This document shows positions 46,593 to 58,600 of a stretch of 64,000 nt of DNA, piece after piece. The position numbers were made by a program, and so were the translations under genes. The stretch lies in the NCBI GenBank assembly GCA_018806915.1, contig JAGKQI010000101.1, positions 1,364,001 to 1,428,000 of the forward strand, in the 5' to 3' direction. Each line of letters begins with the position of its first letter. Position 1 is the first letter of the stretch. Origin of the DNA: Phytophthora colocasiae. Taxonomy: Eukaryota > Oomycota > Peronosporomycetes > Peronosporales > Peronosporaceae. The notes under the pieces were generated by a model that saw only the letters and a list, made by a program, of their open reading frames with translations, was not told the DNA's origin and searched no databases.

Positions 46593-47322
46593 TCATAAAC
46601 GACACGATCGAAGCCTTAGCCTCATCGCCCGCTGCTTTGGAGCTGGAAGTTCCTCCTGCTTCTTTAGATTTCCTGCGATAACGCTTGACACGGTCGGTGC
46701 GCTGAGAAGAAGACGGCGAAAAAAGCTCCGGAGAAACCTGTGCAGCTGCTGCGTTATCCCTTGGAGCTGGCGGATGGTCACGAGCGACAGTACCCTACGC
46801 TATCTTCGACGGTTTTGGTGGCTTCAAGGAGGGCTGAAGCATCAAACAGCTGGACAGTATCTGCGTCCTCCGCAGTTGCACGCGCGTCTCCTGCGAGCTG
46901 CGCACACAAAGTGTCGTGGGCGAATCCCTCAGACCGAAACCGCTTGAATAGAGCAGCATTACGAGGCTGTGCTTCTGTAACCTTCTTCGTGTAGTGTAGG
47001 ACAATTCGTCTCACTGCACCTGCCTGCGCCACTGAGGTCGCATAATCTCTTGTAGACGTCGCCGCGAGTACACTGATCTAAGAAGGCGTTTAGCATTAAA
47101 AAAGTATAATAGAATGTCTGTTTAGCTGGACCAAGGCCTACCTTTGTTGGCTGCAATCCCGTCCTTGGCTAAACGCGAGACAATCAGTGTCCACGCCTTA
47201 GACTTAATACCCTTGTCAGTCTTCAGTGACGCATCATTGCGTGCACTCAAGTAGTACTGTAGGAGCTGGGTCTCCTCGCGTCGAGTCCAAGTACGCCGGG
47301 ACGTTTTGGCTGGTGTTTCCAT
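46593..47322 (-). pseudogene. Harbinger-associated Myb/SANT-like protein, element B
   Basis: The minus strand starts METPAKTSRRTWTRREETQL and goes on with LLQYYLSARND and IKSKAWTLIVSRLAKDGIAA, the Myb/SANT-like domain typical of Harbinger partners. A plausible intron follows (GTAGGC donor near 47143, CTTAG acceptor near 47080). Downstream frames (GAVRRIVLHYTKKVTEAQPR) are shifted, so it is probably broken. Confidence 0.6.
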
Positions 47323-47722
47323 GGGAGTCGATTTGCAAGATGAACGAGTGTCGCTACTGAGAGGATGGCAAAATTGTTGGTTACGAAAAACACCTCTTCA
47401 GTGAATTTCAGAACCAGTCATTTCGGGATGAACCAGCTCTTTTAGCGCTCATGTGTTTCACTTTCACGTTTATGACGAATTGCCATTTCAAGGTCCAACC
47501 AGCTATTTACCAAGTGAAGCAGTGTTTGGGGGGTCACAACTGAGATTTTTCTATTACGACTTTGAATGCACGTTGGTACGACATTGTAGGGGTGTGCCGT
47601 AAAATGTAGCCATACAACCTGGGGTACGTTCAGTGCATGATCCACACCTGATCATTCCTGGTATACAAAAATGAATAGATATTAATACATGCGCAGTGAT
47701 ACAACACGCGCTTACCGCTTAC
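47323..47722. other. Gap between Harbinger element B and pogo element 1
   Basis: No gene or repeat is recognised. Confidence 0.4.
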
Positions 47723-50040
47723 TACCGTCTTACCGCGCATATAGCGCCTATGCATTTTAAACCAATAGAGCGCCTACTGTGTCTTAATCTCGAATAGAGG
47801 GTATATGCGCTATACAACGAACAAAAGCAATAAGTTCGAAGAAAATGTTAGCAGGTGTGGGTCAAGGGAATTTAGGTTACTGGTGTAGGTACGACCCACC
47901 TATGCTACTCGCCTGGGTTCAATCCCCGCCTTCGTGCAGTTCACATTGTAGTGGTGTTGGAAACGGGTCGATTACTTTCTTTCATTGGTGGCTGTGTAAA
48001 ATACGGAGGTTTTGCTTTTGCAACTAAAGTTTTGAAAAAATAACATATCAGTGTATATACTTTCTTTTTATACTGAAAATATGCCAAATGTATTGAATAT
48101 TTACTAATAGGATCAAACGATGAAGCCATCTACTTTCACTGCAAAATACGAGCCTGATCGCACGAGGCATACTTCTTTGCTGGGATTTTCCACAGTGTAG
48201 GAGCATTTTGACAGAAGCCTGTTGTTTGTGTCTACCGTACTAACGTTAATGTTCCATCCGTGCATTTTTGATGCAGCAAATAGCTCTAGTTCCCCTTGTT
48301 CTGTCTCTCCATCTCGAAGCCGTTGTAGATAGAATGAATCAAACAATTCTTCTAAGTCTACCAGCGTCTCCATGTAGTCCACCTGCTCTGTAACGTACTC
48401 GTCCCGGGAGATTCCAATTCCATGCATCAGACAATGAAATAGGCTCGACGTGCTGTCATGAGGTAGATACCAGGATGGAGGAGCAATATTAAGCTGCTCT
48501 CGTTCGTCATCAACTTCAACAAGATGACTGTACTGCTCATTCCATTGCGCCATGTCAACATCAGTGGACAGGATATCTCGTAGGGGGTGGTGCAATTCCG
48601 CCTCGTCGGTTCGCAACCAGGCCACATAGACTGAAGGCACGCAGAATACTTTCACGTGACCGTGAATCCATCCAGTCAAACGTCCATTGAGCTACCGTGT
48701 TGTACCGAGGAACCTTGGAATTGCCAGCCTTCGTTTGAAGTTGGACATTGGTCAGCGCTTCTCGAATGTATTCATCGTACTTGCCTCTGTAGAACTCCTG
48801 GTAGCTTCGGTTAACTGCAACGTCGAGTGGTTGTAGCACACTTGTCATGTTTGGTGGAACGAGCAGCACAAAAACGTTGTAAGCTGTTTTGTAGCAGCAA
48901 GCTTGACATGACAGGCGTACGAGTCTATCACGTAGAGCACAGGCTCACGATACAGTTGGGTTTCTTTTCTGCCGCAGACAACTGACCTCGCATGTGATAA
49001 CAAGACTTCGTCACTCCACATGCCGGTGTGATTAACGTCAACGATTACGCCGGCTGGGCATGTCGGCTTGGCTTTTAAGCGAGAGAACAGGATGTGAGGT
49101 TTCAGAAACTCGCCTGCGGTTGTAATGGCGAAAGTGGCGGTGAACCGCTTGTGACTGGATTCACCTTGCGAAGCAGTACCTCACGTGTACCGCGGGTAGT
49201 GATTGTGGACTTTGGTTCGGTCTCGAAGTATCACGGCACTTGGTCCATATTGATGATGTGACGAGGCTGAATGTTGTGTTTTTCGATTAGTAGATGAGAT
49301 TGTTGCAAAACCTCACGACAAATCTGAGGGGCGTTGGCAGGGAGAGTGCGTGTTGTAGTTTGCCGACGAGATACGAGATTGTTGCGGGTCTTAAATCGAT
49401 CGAGCCACCCCGATGAAGCAGCGAATGCACTGGCATTAGCTCCATTAAGGTCGTGACAGATATTCAGTGCTTGCAGGCGAATATACTTGTCCTAGAACCA
49501 AAGACCTTTGGTATTGCGTGTGGTAACCCATTCCAGAAGTTGAGCTTCAAGTTTAGCGTGTGCCGGCCTACGACCAGTTCCAGAGAGACGCAGTCGACGC
49601 GAGACTCGCGTTGCAACCTGGCGGTCTTTTGATGCGGCCCTGAGCTTGTCGTAATTGGCATACCAGCCTCGGAGCGTAGTCACAGAGACGTTGAACTTCT
49701 TTCCTACAGCCAAATAGCCCTTGCCTTTCACACCTTTCTCATACTGAGATAGTATAGCAAGTTTTTCGTGTATGCTGAAGCTTCGTCGCTGTCTCGTGGC
49801 CATGGTGAAGAGGATGGCAAAAAGAAGAATGAAAAGACGGCAGAGATGCTAAATTTGATGCAAGTGGCTGGCTGGTATTCAGGTGTACGTAGTTCGATGT
49901 GGTAGCCAGCGATATTGACTTGAATAGTGGTCTATGCGTTGTATTTGAATTACGTTCTAAACGAGGGAATTCTGTCTTGTTGGGCAAAAAGCAAAACCCG
50001 TTTAACATGCATAGGCGCTATATGCGCGGTAAGGCGGTAG
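47723..50040 (-). mobile_element. pogo/Tigger-like DNA transposon, element 1
   Basis: The terminal inverted repeats begin CTACCG. Together with the flanking TA the left arm 47721-47762 matches the reverse of 50001-50042 at 40 of 42 positions. A TA target duplication flanks it (47721-47722 and 50041-50042). It encodes a broken transposase with an added OTU-like domain on the minus strand. Confidence 0.92.
48113..49803 (-). pseudogene. pogo-type transposase with OTU-like C-terminal domain
   Basis: The N-terminus MATRQRRSFSIHEKLAILSQ is a CENP-B/pogo helix-turn-helix. It is followed by a second DNA-binding unit (FAASSGWLDRFKTRNNL). The DDE_1 core is traceable: INMDQVP, then a stop, and later [20 protein letters not shown]. 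After a frameshift near 48630 the frame 48679-48113 continues SLFHCLMHGIGIS ... MHGWNINVSTV, resembling an OTU cysteine-protease fold. The position expected for the catalytic Cys reads SS in DSTSSLFHC, so it may be inactive. At least one stop (near 49496) and the frameshift disable the gene. Confidence 0.65.
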
Positions 50041-50126
50041 TACAGATTTGGACGGAAAGATGCAACGGACTCTAAACAGCGACACATCAGGTTTTTTAAA
50101 AAGGCAGTATACAAAATTTATATCCA

Positions 50127-50699
50127 ATGAAATCACTGCGCAGGCAAACCCTTTCAAGCCACTCAAAATTAGAATCGAAGTGGAGACCACAGGCGCTACC
50201 CGCTTGTGAACGTGGGAAATGTGTGACAATAGCACTGTTGGAAGTGGCTCAAGCGAGAAGGACAATGACATGGATGACGAGACCATGGTTAATCGGGACT
50301 GTTAAAGTGCTGGAAGATATCAATGATGGTATTACAGTTTACCCATGCCGCGAGGTTAGCGGTATCAAGGCGAGGACAGCGGTGCGTCGAAAGCAAGAAG
50401 CTGAAATATGGGAAGCGTGCAGCAACAATAGACGATCTAAGTTTGCGCTAGGGGGGCAGGGAAGAAACAGTTTGTTTCCTCATTGCGACGAGCTCGTACA
50501 GTGGATCAAAACCATGAGAAGAGATGTATTTCCGCTAAAAACATCTCGTGTACAGGCGTTTCTTCGAGAGGAATACGGTGCCTTTACAAAGAACACCTAA
50601 AACAAAATATGAGGAGAGCTTTGGGCGGATGATTCGGCGGATCATTCGACAGTGCGGCTTTTCATTTAGACGCCATACCAAGTCTACCTTGTCGACAGT
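50127..50699 (+). pseudogene. pogo-like transposase, 5' half of element 2
   Basis: The frame 50127-50600 contains GGQGRNSLFPHCDELVQWIK, the helix-turn-helix end typical of these transposases. After a frameshift near 50590 the protein continues ESFGRMIRRIIRQCGFSFRR ending KSTLST at the gypsy insertion. Confidence 0.65.
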
Positions 50700-50879
50700 T
50701 GTGAGCAACCAGATAAGAGTCAACGTGCCAGTGCACGTAAGTAGACAACTGCTTGAACTCAGCTACCAAGAACTCATGCACAACAGAGAGAGAGATATCG
50801 AGTAGGATGGCACTCAGCTAGGCATCTATCTCAACAATTCATCAGTTCCAATTTCCCTACCTACTAAGGACTCGTGGCA
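50700..50879 (+). repeat. gypsy 5' LTR
   Basis: 180 bp, TG...CA. It is short for a gypsy LTR. Confidence 0.92.
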
Positions 50880-50937
50880 TTTAGCTATAGCTAAAACGTA
50901 GCGAATCTACGACAGTTCACCACGCCGACAGCTACCA

Positions 50938-52073
50938 TGTCCAGCAGCGACCCAGCAGAGGTGACCTTCGAGAAGGTCAAAAGCAACGGAGCCGTGGTGA
51001 AGAAAAGAGTGCCCACCTTCCGCGATGGAGGATAGAAGGACTGGTTGGAGTGGCTACTCCGCCTGTCTGAGTACTATGTATTCATGGGGTACATCCCAGG
51101 CGACGAAGAGGATCAAGTGGCGTTTGTCGAGGACATCCAAGTCCTCCTCTTCGACGAAGACCTGCAACAATTTAACGACAACGTAGCCGAGGAGAACATC
51201 TTGCGGCCCACGACTGTCGCCCTAGTCGCGCTGAAGCGGCTAACCGAGATTCACTGCCCCGACGGAACCCGAGGCGTGATTATCGACGAAATGTCCGCGC
51301 TGAAGAAGACGCGAGACGTTAGTGTGCGAGAGTATACCCGTAACTTTAAGAAGTTGGGGCGCATGCTACAGTACATTGCGGATAATGCTGAAATCCCTAC
51401 GTCTGACGTGATCCGCTTGTACAAGAGTGGGATGCCAATCGACTGGCAAATTGAGGTGAACCGTTTGTCACGCAATTGGGAGTACACAGAATTAGTGCAC
51501 CAATTTGAGTTGATTGAGCGAAACGAACAAGAAGAAGAAGTACTCAGGAATGGACGCGGATCCCGCCAGCGAAATGGACAAGGTGGACAGCCACAAAAGA
51601 AGGGTAAGCCCCATGGCAAGAGCAACCAGGGCAACCAGGGCAACCAACCGAACGGCCAGCCCAAACAGCAACATAATAAAGGCGGTAACGGCAAGTACTG
51701 TAAGTACTGTAAACGCAACAATCACTCCGACTCAGATTGCTTCCGTAACCCAGAGTCACCCGCATACAGACCACGCCGCCCAAACAATCGCACGTCTAAT
51801 GCAAACACCAGCGGAAACGACAACAAGGCGTTCGCGGCTATGCAGGAGCAGGTGGCGGAGATGGCTGCAATGATGCAAGACATGAAGCGCCGTCATGAAG
51901 AAGAGCTAAACGCCATGCGTTTCTACCGTCGCGATGACTTTAATGTCTTGGTTGACATCGAAGAAGTGGACCAGACGCCCCACAAGACTACAGAGGATGA
52001 AACGCTTGCGCCTTTGCGTCAACAGTGCGTCGCAGACTGCGACTCCACCCGCGAAGCAAAAACCCTGTCTTGA
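50938..52073 (+). pseudogene. gypsy gag
   Basis: It starts MSSSDPAEVTFEKVKSNGAV. An in-frame TAG at 51031-51033 follows, otherwise the frame is open to 52073. The capsid-like part (LVALKRLTEIHCPDGTRG ...) is followed by a Gln/Asn-rich linker and a CCHC knuckle, CKYCKRNNHSDSDC, around 51698. Retrotransposon gag packages the RNA in virus-like particles. Confidence 0.85.
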
Positions 52074-55060
52074 AACTGAAGTACGAATTGGAGAACAATC
52101 ATTTCGTGCACTTCTGGATACCGGTTGCACCAGATCTGCAATTGACCAGAAGGTAGCGAACATTGTGAAGACGGGTCTGAAGCTGAGGCTGCAGGAGGGC
52201 TCGTACCTAATGGCAGATAGTTCCGTGCACAAAACTACTCATGTGGCAGACACTGTATTTTGCCTACCGGCATTTTCGAGTAAGCGTGAGTGTACGTACT
52301 CATTGAGGCTGGTTGATGGACTATTGCACCCGGTAATCCTCGGAGCTGACTTCCTTTCGAGTCATGGGATCGACATCTTGTTCTCGGCACACTGCCTTGA
52401 ATGGGACGACATCAGGATTCCTATCGCAGGAGTACAACCACCTTCACCAAAATGGCTACAACAGAGACTGACCGTGAACTTTCAGTCGAAGTAGCTGTCG
52501 CAGAATTAAGTGAAGCACTCGATCCAAGGTTGATGATCGATGGAGAGATGCTATCCGCCACAGAGCGTGTCCAAGTGGCGGACTTAGTGGAAGCATTCAT
52601 ACACGTGTGTTCGGGTGGCCTTGGCCGGATCAAGGCTGAACCATACGTGATTCCTTTGCAACCTGGAGCCAAACCTTTTGCCTGTCGACCATACCCAGTA
52701 CCCCAAGTTCATCTAGCAGCGCCCAAACGGGAAATTCAACGGTTAGTGGAGCTCGGCGTCCTCATACCTGACAATTCGTCTGAATGGGCTTCACCGGCGT
52801 TCGTTATCCCGAAGAAGGACGGGTCTGTTCGACTTGTCTGTGACTATCGGCGCCTAAACAAACTGCTGCTTCGCAGTTTCTTCCCACTACCAGTGATTGG
52901 GAACTTGCTTCGCCAATTTCGCAAGTCGAAGCACGTGTCCTCTCTGGACATCCCAATGAGTTACTATGCCCGGATTCTTGCTGTGTTGAGTCGGCGTGTT
53001 ACTGCAATTGTGGGTAAAGTACGTGTTTGGCTGCCTTCCAATGGGGGTAAGCACAGCACCGGACGAGTTCCAGGCGATAATGAACCTGATGCTGGGAGAT
53101 CTCGATGGAGTATGGGCATACCTGGACGATGTATTGGTTCTTTACGACACGTTTGAAGAACACCTGAACTTGCTGCGTCGTGTGTTTGAGCGTTTCGAAG
53201 AATTTGGCCTGACGATCCACCCTCGCAAGTCGAAGTTGTTCACGACGTCGACGGACTACTTGGGCTACAGGATCAGCACCACTGGAATACAGCCATTGCA
53301 CAATAAAGTGGAGGCAATCGCGAGTATTGCACCGCCACGAACCCGACGCGAACTCAGGCGGTTTATCGGCATGGTAAACTACTACCGCGACATGTGGCCA
53401 CGGAGAGCGGCCATTTTGGCACCGCTGACAGCGTTAATGTCACCCTCCGCGCCATTCTGCTGGACGGACGAACATGAAGCTGCGTTCACGCAAATGAAGA
53501 CAGCCATGATGCAAACTGTCGAGTTGGCATTCCCTGACTACAGTAAACCTTTTCATGTGCATACGGATGCCTCCGGCTACAAGCTCGGTGCCGTTATATC
53601 TCAAGAAGGACGCCCACTCGTGTTCTGGAGTAAGAAATGCAATGACGCGCAGCGAAAATACCCGGCGAACAAGCTTGAGCTTTTGAGCATCAAATTGGTG
53701 TTGCAAGAGTACCGGACAATGCTACTTGGACATGAGGTCCACATCCACACGGATCATTTGAACTTGACGTATGCGAGCTACAACAACGTGCACATGCTCC
53801 GCTGACGACTCGAGCTCGAAGAGTTTGGACCAGAGCTGCACTACGTAAAGGGTGAAAACAATGTAGTTGCAGACGCTCTCTCTCGACTACCACGCGATGA
53901 CAAAACCAGTGAACAGCGGAAGGATGCGATTGTTGCGGCCACAGAGAATGATCTGGCACTCAGTAGTGTGGATTTTCGCGAGATTGCTCACGCGCAGCAG
54001 AAAGAAGGCACCGCAGCCCTCAAGAACGCAGTGCAGAAGGAGCTTAACGGTGTTGAGCTTCAAGTGGATGGTAGTACTGGCCGCATTATCATCCCCACGT
54101 GCCTACAAAGCCCCATCATTGCTGCATACCACGAATGGCTACTACACCCGGGATCGACAGCAATGTTGAAGACGATGCAGAATGCGCTGACGTAGACACG
54201 GATGGCCCGTCATGTGGAGCAATACGTGCAAAACTGCCTAACGTGTGCGAAAAACAAGCACTCGACGGTCAAGTACGGCAAGTTGCCGGAGAAGACTGTG
54301 ACAACCCGGCCATGGTTTGAAGTTGCCATCGACTCCATTGGGCCGTATGGAAAGCAGAAATTCAGAGCCATTACCATCATTGACACTACTACGCGACTAG
54401 TGGAAATGCAAGCAGTGGTAGACGCGTCGAGCAACGAAGCCGCCTACATATTTGACAGGCTGTGGCTCTGCAGATACCCTCGTCCCAGCCGAGTGATCTA
54501 CGACCAGGGGACGGAGTTCAAAAAGGAGTTCTACGATTTGCTGGACAGCTACGGCATTGCAGCCGTGCCAACAACTACGCGTAACCCACAGACCAATGGC
54601 ATCATCGAGCGCCTACACCGCGTTATTGGGGACAAGATGCGCACCCAGGAGATCGTGACGCACCACGACTGGAAAAACTTCCTGCATAACGCAACGTTTG
54701 CTTTGAGAGCATCGTTTCACTCAATGCTTGGTGCCTCACCAGCACAAGCAACCTTCGGAAGGGACATGATTGTGGACGTGCAGCACACTACCGACTAGCA
54801 TGAACAACACACCCGGAGGCTGGAACAAGTCCACAAGAACAACCTACGCGAGAATGCAGGACGACGGACGTGGACATACCACCCAGGAGATCCCATCCTG
54901 CTGAAGCGCGACGGCAACATCAACAGCAAGTTGACGACATTGTACGATGGACCGTATACAGTGATTGCCGTTCGCGACAATGGAACGCTGGTCATCGATA
55001 AAGGCCGCTACACCGAGACAGCACATCCGCCGCATCGTCCCTTACAAGGTCCAGCGTGGG
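52067..55060 (+). pseudogene. gypsy pol (protease, reverse transcriptase, RNase H, integrase)
   Basis: Protease has ALLDTGCTRSAID near 52110. Reverse transcriptase has KPFACRPYPVPQ, FVIPKKDGSVRLVCDYRRLN and, after a frameshift near 52960, FGCLPMGVSTAPDEFQ and the active-site YLDD at 53130. RNase H has VHTDASGYKLGAVISQ. Integrase has the zinc motif HEWLLH ... CLTCAKNK, then DSIGPYG, IYDQGTEFKK and NGIIERLHR for the DDE triad. Stops occur at 53803, 54193 and 54796. It overlaps gag by a few bases in another frame, as in frameshifting retrotransposons. Confidence 0.88.
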
Positions 55061-55066
55061 GAAGAC

Positions 55067-55246
55067 TGTGAGCAACCAGATAAGAGTCAACGTGCCAGTG
55101 CACGTAAGTAGACAACTGCTTGAACTCAGCTATCAAGAACACATGCACAACAGAGAGAGAGATATCGAGTAGGATGGCACTCAGCTAGGCATCTATCTCA
55201 ACAATTCATCAGTTCCAATTTCACTACCTACTAAGGACTCGTGACA
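55067..55246 (+). repeat. gypsy 3' LTR
   Basis: 180 bp, four differences from the 5' LTR. Confidence 0.92.
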
Positions 55247-55531
55247 ACAATAGACCTTGCAGCAGAGCAGAGATTCGCGAGCGACGTAGGCTCAAAGGTC
55301 AAGGCTACGTATGAACGGGAATGCATCTTCAACGCTGATGAGACTGCAGTTTACTACGACGACACCCCCACACGCATTATCAGTGAACGTAGCGCCAAAA
55401 ATGGTGTGAAGATCAAGGGGAGAACGGGGCAAGTGTACTCCCATTTTATTGTGCATATCTCGATTTTATTTGACGTAATCGGATTGGCTATAAATCTAAA
55501 ATGGCTACACGTACCAGCCTCTATACCCTAA
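55247..55531 (+). pseudogene. pogo-like transposase, continuation of element 2
   Basis: This resumes the frame broken at 50699: IDLAAEQRFASDVGSKVKAT, then ECIFNADETAVYYDD, which contains the first catalytic Asp of DDE_1 transposases. After GRTGQVYSHF the sequence turns into element-end DNA, so most of the catalytic domain was already deleted. Confidence 0.7.
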
Positions 55532-55683
55532 CGCGTCATTCCTTTCTGTCCAAATCTGTACTGTAGTACCAAAAAATGGGTATGTATAAATGGGAAAGTA
55601 TATGTGTATACATGATTGGAACTTGCACCTTTTTTTTTTTGGAGAGGCGAAAGGTGGCGGACGCGGCGGTCTCTACGGCGGCC

Positions 55684-58600
55684 ATGACGGCTACGAGTAC
55701 TTCGCTACCGTCTTCTTCATCTACAGTATCAGCTACAGGCTCTGCACCACCGTCTATGAACTTGTTTTACCCCATGGAGCGCGAGGACTCGACCAACGCA
55801 TTGAACATCATCGAAGAGAGCGACGACCATGATTTAAATGCCGAAGCCTTCGCTGATATGGCTATGAGCGGGATGGACATGAGTTTAGAGCTTAATTCAC
55901 TGCAGATACGCACCTTTTTAGCTCGAAATGAGGCTCAGAACGAGTCAAACGTAGCGTCAGAAGTCCCAAAGGAGACTGCTCAGGAGAAGGACAAACCTAG
56001 TGCTTACGAAGTTTTGAGAAATGGAACGGTACACTATTCCAGAAGAGAAGACAAGATGCAGGCACTACAGGAACATCCAGTGGTGGCTTCTGTGTCGGCG
56101 GATGGACGCTGTGTTGGCTGCAAGTGCGGGAAGAGTGTGAGGCTTAACCCGCCGTGGTATATACTCAAGTTCGAGCAGCACGTGGCCAGTAGGAATTGCA
56201 GCTTCTTAAGACAAAGACCCAGTAAGAAGAGGAAGAGGGTGGAGACAGATTTAGATAGACAGGAAAGTCAGAGAGAGGCTGGAACGGCTGAACAGGACGC
56301 TGAACAAGGAGCTACCGAACAGGAAACAGAAGCAAGAGATACAGAAGAGGAAGTTGACAGTGGAGAATACTCGTTACAAGCTGTAGATAGTATTCTACGG
56401 CGGGAGTTCGGAAAGGAGGAAAATGGTAAGAAGATCGTTGTTCCACCTGCTGAAAATTCCCCAGACGAGATCGTGAGGAAGTACAAAGGAGCGGTGACAC
56501 TGCGTGATAACCCACATTTTGTGCGCATTACGCCTGATGGTCGGTTTGCAGAGTGTAAATGCTCGAGGATCGTGCTACTTGGCGCACCCTGGCAACCTGG
56601 ACAGTTTTTAGTGCACGTGGCAGACAAACAGAAGCCGAAAAAGCGGGCGAAACCTGCTTCAGCAGTGATGAATGCTGTGAGTAAGAAGAAACGGACATCT
56701 TCGTCACCGACAGCAATAGCGAGGACGATGATTTCGGCTGGAGTTCTCATGAGACCACCCACTTCCGCGAACGCGTTGTTGCAATCACGCAGAAGCAAGA
56801 AGAGTTTCCCGCGTGATATCCGGTGGGATGTCGCCCGTGCGCGTGGGCTATTGCCTTGTCCTGGACTTCGAGACGAGCGTATGAACACGTTTGTGACTTC
56901 TGCGATTCAACTGACTGGAGGCGCACGGCATCGCCAAAAAATCGCACGAGAGCTTTTCCCGCATCTTTTCCCTGACGATCCTGACTATGAGCACGCTGAA
57001 GAAGGGAACGGAGAACTGGAGAATTCAAGCGGTCAAGGTAGCACGAAGAAGCGACAGCCCAAGCTTAAACAACAGCTTCTTGAGGCCGAAAAGCTGTTGC
57101 TGCACGATGTGATCGAGGGTGAAGCGCTGTGGTTTGTGGACAAGGACGGGAACTCGGTGCGGAGTTTAGATTGTCTTGGAGTTATCGATTCGGAAAAAGA
57201 CGACGTCCGGTGTGCGTCTTGTGATGCTCTTCGGAGTAATTCCGCTCTTCGAACAGCTGCAGCTACAAAGTACAAGCTCGCAACGCGTCCCGGACCCCCT
57301 CGCAACCCAATTAACCGCAAGTTTTGCTCTGGACGCGTATGCTCGCTTTTGGAATCGGAGTTTGACATGAAAGAACCGTATGCGCGGGTGCTACGAGACT
57401 TGGCACTGGCAGAAATCCCGGGGACGCTGAATACGTGGATGGAGATGGCTACAATTGGACTTTCAGGTGATTTCGACTCGCACCCAGCGCTGCTTGGACT
57501 ATCCGAGGCGATGGTGCGGCTAAAGGACAAGGAACAGCGAGGGGTGGGATTGCAGAACATGACATACAGTGACCTTCTCGATGCCTTCATGCGTTCTCTC
57601 ACAGAGTTGTCACCAGAAGCGTGTGAGTTCTTTCAGAGGCACCTTGGTGGAAGGAAGCAGAGGCAGTTGCTGACATCCAGGTCAGTGCTACCTAACAAAC
57701 GGAAGCTGCTGCCTCCAACAAGCAGGACGGGCCAGGATCAGCCAGGGACCTCGCTCTACGAAAGTTCCAACTCGACAGCGGTGCGGGTGACCAGTGACGA
57801 TGGGTTTGTGCATTTATTGGATCCTTCGGTTGTTGGTCTCAGCACCTTGCCTCATTTATCCATTGGAGACATACAAGACGTAGATCTGGGTGCGTTTCCA
57901 TCGTCTGCAGCGATGCAAAACCACGTACACCAATCCGGGAACTCCAGTGAAGGACTGCTGCCGTCTACAGAGGGGCCACTATCAGCAGAGTCGTATCAAC
58001 AACGCGATGTTCCGCTTATGGTTAATGGATCTACAGACTCGGAAGGACTTACCATTGCTGGTGAAGGTGATGAGGCAATTGTCGATGAAACAAAAGATGC
58101 CGAAGATCAAATGGAACCTGATCCTGGTGCAGTTGCGTTCCTCTCGGAATTTACTTCTCCTGAAAACAAGGACGCCGGCATTGATGACGCAGTAATGCCA
58201 ACTGACCACGTGCCGTGCACTGGCCTTCGTGACGAGAATGTGCAGGCCTATGTGTCGAACGCTGTCCAGCTTGTCGGAGGTAGCCGACCTCGTTACGTTA
58301 TAGCAAGAGAGCTTTTCCCGCGGGTTTTCGGCAACGACAAGAAGGTTCGCATCGTGGACAAATTGGACGAGGAACAGCGATTGATCCTACAGGACGCGGT
58401 GTTCAGCGAGTGTCTTTGGCGGGTGGATAAGGAAGGCCGTTGCGTGCGAAGTCTGCGTTGCAAGCGCTTCGTGCCAGCCACAGATCATAACGATCGCTCA
58501 AGCGCTCAGAATCAAGGCGTGTGTCGTGCCTGTCGTGATTTGCGCACCGTCCCGAATTTCCGCAGTGTATTGAGTCGCTCCAAAGTACCGAAGAAGCTGG

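Larger units (their letters stand above)
50700..55246 (+). mobile_element. Ty3/gypsy retrotransposon with 180-bp LTRs
   Basis: LTRs at 50700-50879 and 55067-55246 start TGTGAGCAACC and end GTGGCA/GTGACA; they differ at four of 180 positions. The target duplication is acagt / acaat (one change). Removing the element rejoins the interrupted transposase in frame (LST-IDLAAEQRF). PR-RT-RH-INT order identifies gypsy. Confidence 0.93.
50043..55558 (+). mobile_element. Second pogo-like element, interrupted by a gypsy element and internally deleted
   Basis: The termini are CAGATTTGGACGGAAAG at 50043-50059 and its inverted match (16 of 17) at 55542-55558. They are flanked by TA at 50041-50042 and 55559-55560. 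The left TA is the same dinucleotide as the right TA of element 1. Coding remnants lie on both sides of the gypsy insertion. Confidence 0.82.

Noticed and set aside
47845..47950. Possible tRNA or Pol III B box (gggttcaatcccc)
   Set aside because: The T-loop-like core is one base short of the usual spacing, no acceptor or D stem pairs, and it lies inside the pogo element.
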